Assembly: GCA_002296285.1 (NCBI GenBank)
Contig: DBHX01000004.1
Span: forward strand, 1 to 7,333
Length of the DNA stretch: 7,333 bases
Direction of reading: 5' to 3'
Source of the DNA: a bacterium UBP8_UBA817
GTDB taxonomy: Bacteria > Margulisbacteria > Marinamargulisbacteria > UBA817
The notes beneath the pieces were generated by a model, which made no database searches, had not been told where the DNA came from, and saw nothing but the letters and a program-made list of their open reading frames with translations. Position 1 is the first letter of the stretch; every line of letters starts with the position of its first letter. The translations under genes and the position numbers were made by a program. Shown one piece after another: positions 5,669 to 7,333 of the stretch.

Positions 5669-6364
5669 ATGGTGCCAAGTAAAAAAGAACGCTGGGTAAT
5701 GTTTGACGCAATTGCAAATACCTATGATCAGATCAATCGTTGCATTACATTTGGCTCTGATATTTATTGGCGCAATGCCATGGTGTCCAAAATATCAAAA
5801 AAAGCATCTAACTTATTGGATGTGGCATCTGGAACCATGGATGTGGCCATCACTGCCGCGCAAAAATGCAAACAATTAACATCGATTACCGCGTTGGATA
5901 TGGCTAAGGATATGCTCTCCATTGGTGAGAAAAAATGCCAGAAAAGGGGCATTAAAATGATTTCATCACTGGTGGCAGATGTGCATCACTTGCCATTCAA
6001 TGCTCAAAGCTATGATGCAGTGACCGTTTCATTTGGTATCCGTAATTTTGAAAAGCTAGATGCTGCATTTAAGGAAATGCACCGTGTCTTAAAAACGGGT
6101 GGGGAGCTCATTATTCTTGAATCTTGCCAACCAAAGAACCCATTCATGAGGGTGTTAAATAATCTGTATCTGCGCTGGTGGGTTCAGCCCATTGGGGGGA
6201 TCATGTCTGGGGAAAAAGCCGCCTACTCTTATTTGATGGAAACCATTGAGACTTTCTCAACGCCCGAAGAATTATCTGAAATGTTAAAAAATGCTGGGTT
6301 TTCAACGGTGAGTGTCCACTTGGTGATGTTTCAATCCGTTCAAATGATTTATGCAATTAAGTGA
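5669..6364 (+). CDS. menG: demethylmenaquinone methyltransferase (UbiE/COQ5 family)
   Basis: The enzyme transfers a methyl group from S-adenosylmethionine to demethylmenaquinone, the last step of menaquinone synthesis. The family opening ERWVMFDAIANTYDQINRCITFG (7-29) is followed by SAM motif I LLDVASGTMD (49-58), acidic D77 of motif II, DVHHLPF (104-110), SFGIRNF (121-127) and RVLKTGGELIILES (139-152). Length (231) fits MenG. The frame stays open upstream to an ATG at 5582, but those 29 extra residues are hydrophobic and unlike the family, and a good promoter (5634-5662) lies inside them, so I start at 5669. Deviations: KTGG for the usual KPGG, ESCQP for EFSxP, and a C-terminus without the usual glycine and histidine of the LT-x-G-x(4)-H segment. 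These leave some doubt about the exact substrate. menF overlaps its end by 14 bases, supporting the pathway. Confidence 0.88.
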   Translation: MVPSKKERWVMFDAIANTYDQINRCITFGSDIYWRNAMVSKISKKASNLLDVASGTMDVAITAAQKCKQLTSITALDMAKDMLSIGEKKCQKRGIKMISSLVADVHHLPFNAQSYDAVTVSFGIRNFEKLDAAFKEMHRVLKTGGELIILESCQPKNPFMRVLNNLYLRWWVQPIGGIMSGEKAAYSYLMETIETFSTPEELSEMLKNAGFSTVSVHLVMFQSVQMIYAIK

Positions 6365-7333
6365 ATCGATCACTGATCAAATCAAGCAAGCCTACAGATC
6401 TGGATGTGATGGGGTATCATGGTTTGATTTTGAAGTTGCATGTGATGGGCATTTCTTAGATCACTTAAGTCAAATATCCTTATCGCCGATCATCTATTTT
6501 TCAACACCCAAACAGAACCGAGAATTGGTGGGGCTTGGTCAATGGGCCACCTACACCAACGATGAAGCGGCCCATTTTTTAAAGCGTAATGATGCCCATA
6601 ATATGATATTGTTTGGTGGGAATTCATTTCAGGCAGATATGGAGAATCAAAAAATGCCATCAGAATGTTGGGTATTGCCCATACTTATTCTCATGAAATC
6701 GCAGCATCAAATAACGTGTCGTGTCATATTTGATAAGCGACAGGACGGCAATCAATGGCATGCTATTCAGACAACCCTGGATGCTGTATTTAATCAGGAT
6801 GCATACAGGCCAACATCAAAAACATCATATTTAGAATTGCATCACGCCCCGAAAAAAGAAGCGTGGGTCAAAAATATTAATCATTTAAAAGAAGCACGGT
6901 TTTCTGAGACCTTAAAAAAAGTGGTCTTGGCTCGAAAAACAACGGTTGTATTTCCATCAAAAATAAACCCTTTTTTGATGATCAAAGACATTCAGGAAAA
7001 CGACCCTAATTTGTATCATTTTGTGGTTCAGTTTTCGTCAAATAGTGCATTTATTGGGGGAACGCCCGAACGCCTGTTTGAATTGAATGGAGGTCATCTT
7101 GAATCTGAAGCTCTTGCCGGCACGGTAAGAAATGAGGCATATACAGATCAGTTTATCCATCAGGAAAAAGAACGTGATGAACATCGCTATGTGGCTGATT
7201 TCATACAAGGTGCATTTGAAAAGCTCTGCAGCCATGTGTTTTCAACAGAGCCAAGGGTGTTAACATTAAAATATCTCACCCATGTCATACAACGGTTTCA
7301 GGGGCATTTAAATCCTGATGTTGGACCAATGGA
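6351..7333 (+). CDS. menF: isochorismate synthase, 3' end beyond the window
   Basis: It converts chorismate to isochorismate, the entry step of the classical menaquinone pathway. The 327 visible codons contain the chorismate-binding domain from about residue 170: KKVVLARKTT (K190 in the position of the MenF general base), AFIGGTPERLF (E240, likely the general acid), SEALAGTVR (252-260), ERDEHRYVADFI (274-285) and VLTLKYLTHVIQRFQG (303-318). ALAGT separates isochorismate synthases from anthranilate (PIAGT) and aminodeoxychorismate (PIKGT) synthases. About 100 residues with the catalytic glutamates that bind magnesium and the enzyme's end lie to the right. The ATG at 6351 is the first possible start, because a TGA in this frame ends at 6347. 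The gene overlaps menG by 14 bases and lacks a Shine-Dalgarno, so it is probably translated by coupling. A MenD gene next is plausible but not visible. Confidence 0.92.
   Translation, partial: MQLSESITDQIKQAYRSGCDGVSWFDFEVACDGHFLDHLSQISLSPIIYFSTPKQNRELVGLGQWATYTNDEAAHFLKRNDAHNMILFGGNSFQADMENQKMPSECWVLPILILMKSQHQITCRVIFDKRQDGNQWHAIQTTLDAVFNQDAYRPTSKTSYLELHHAPKKEAWVKNINHLKEARFSETLKKVVLARKTTVVFPSKINPFLMIKDIQENDPNLYHFVVQFSSNSAFIGGTPERLFELNGGHLESEALAGTVRNEAYTDQFIHQEKERDEHRYVADFIQGAFEKLCSHVFSTEPRVLTLKYLTHVIQRFQGHLNPDVGPM

Noticed and set aside
7038..7235. Minus-strand frame opposite menF
   Set aside because: Its region encodes the GGTPERL and ALAGT motifs on the plus strand, so it is a shadow.

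Overview
The window is a moderately AT-rich bacterial chromosome segment made almost entirely of housekeeping genes. Two transcription units diverge from a roughly 200-base region at 5469-5668. The minus-strand unit reads bS6 (rpsF), a long single-stranded DNA-binding protein, a second short SSB, bS18 (rpsR), bL9 (rplI), UvrC, and then, after a slightly larger gap, a secreted M23/EnvC-like murein hydrolase. The plus-strand unit is menG (demethylmenaquinone methyltransferase), overlapped by menF (isochorismate synthase), which runs off the right edge.

The organism makes menaquinone by the classical chorismate/isochorismate route and remodels peptidoglycan. The EnvC-like protein hints at a diderm envelope but does not prove it. 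The rpsF-ssb-rpsR-rplI order is widespread in bacteria, so I cannot name a phylum. The doubled ssb inside this cluster, bL9 with a long acidic tail, and UvrC without its C-terminal HhH domain suggest a lineage some way from the model organisms.

Layout: 1-157 carries a short Gly/Ser/Asp-rich open frame of unknown status, followed by a perfect hairpin at 205-234. 158-499 holds no gene I can support with confidence. 500-1609 is the M23 hydrolase, 1695-3305 uvrC, 3318-3980 rplI, 3991-4242 rpsR, 4263-4628 and 4643-5143 the two ssb genes, and 5145-5468 rpsF. 5469-5668 is the divergent promoter region with several short dyads. 5669-6364 is menG, and 6351 to the end is menF.

The minus-strand genes are packed with gaps of 1-20 bases from rpsF to uvrC, so replication/repair proteins (two SSBs, UvrC) are probably co-expressed with three ribosomal proteins. 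I found no mobile element, CRISPR array, defence system, tRNA or rRNA. The points most worth checking are protein architecture and start-site oddities, not a new system.
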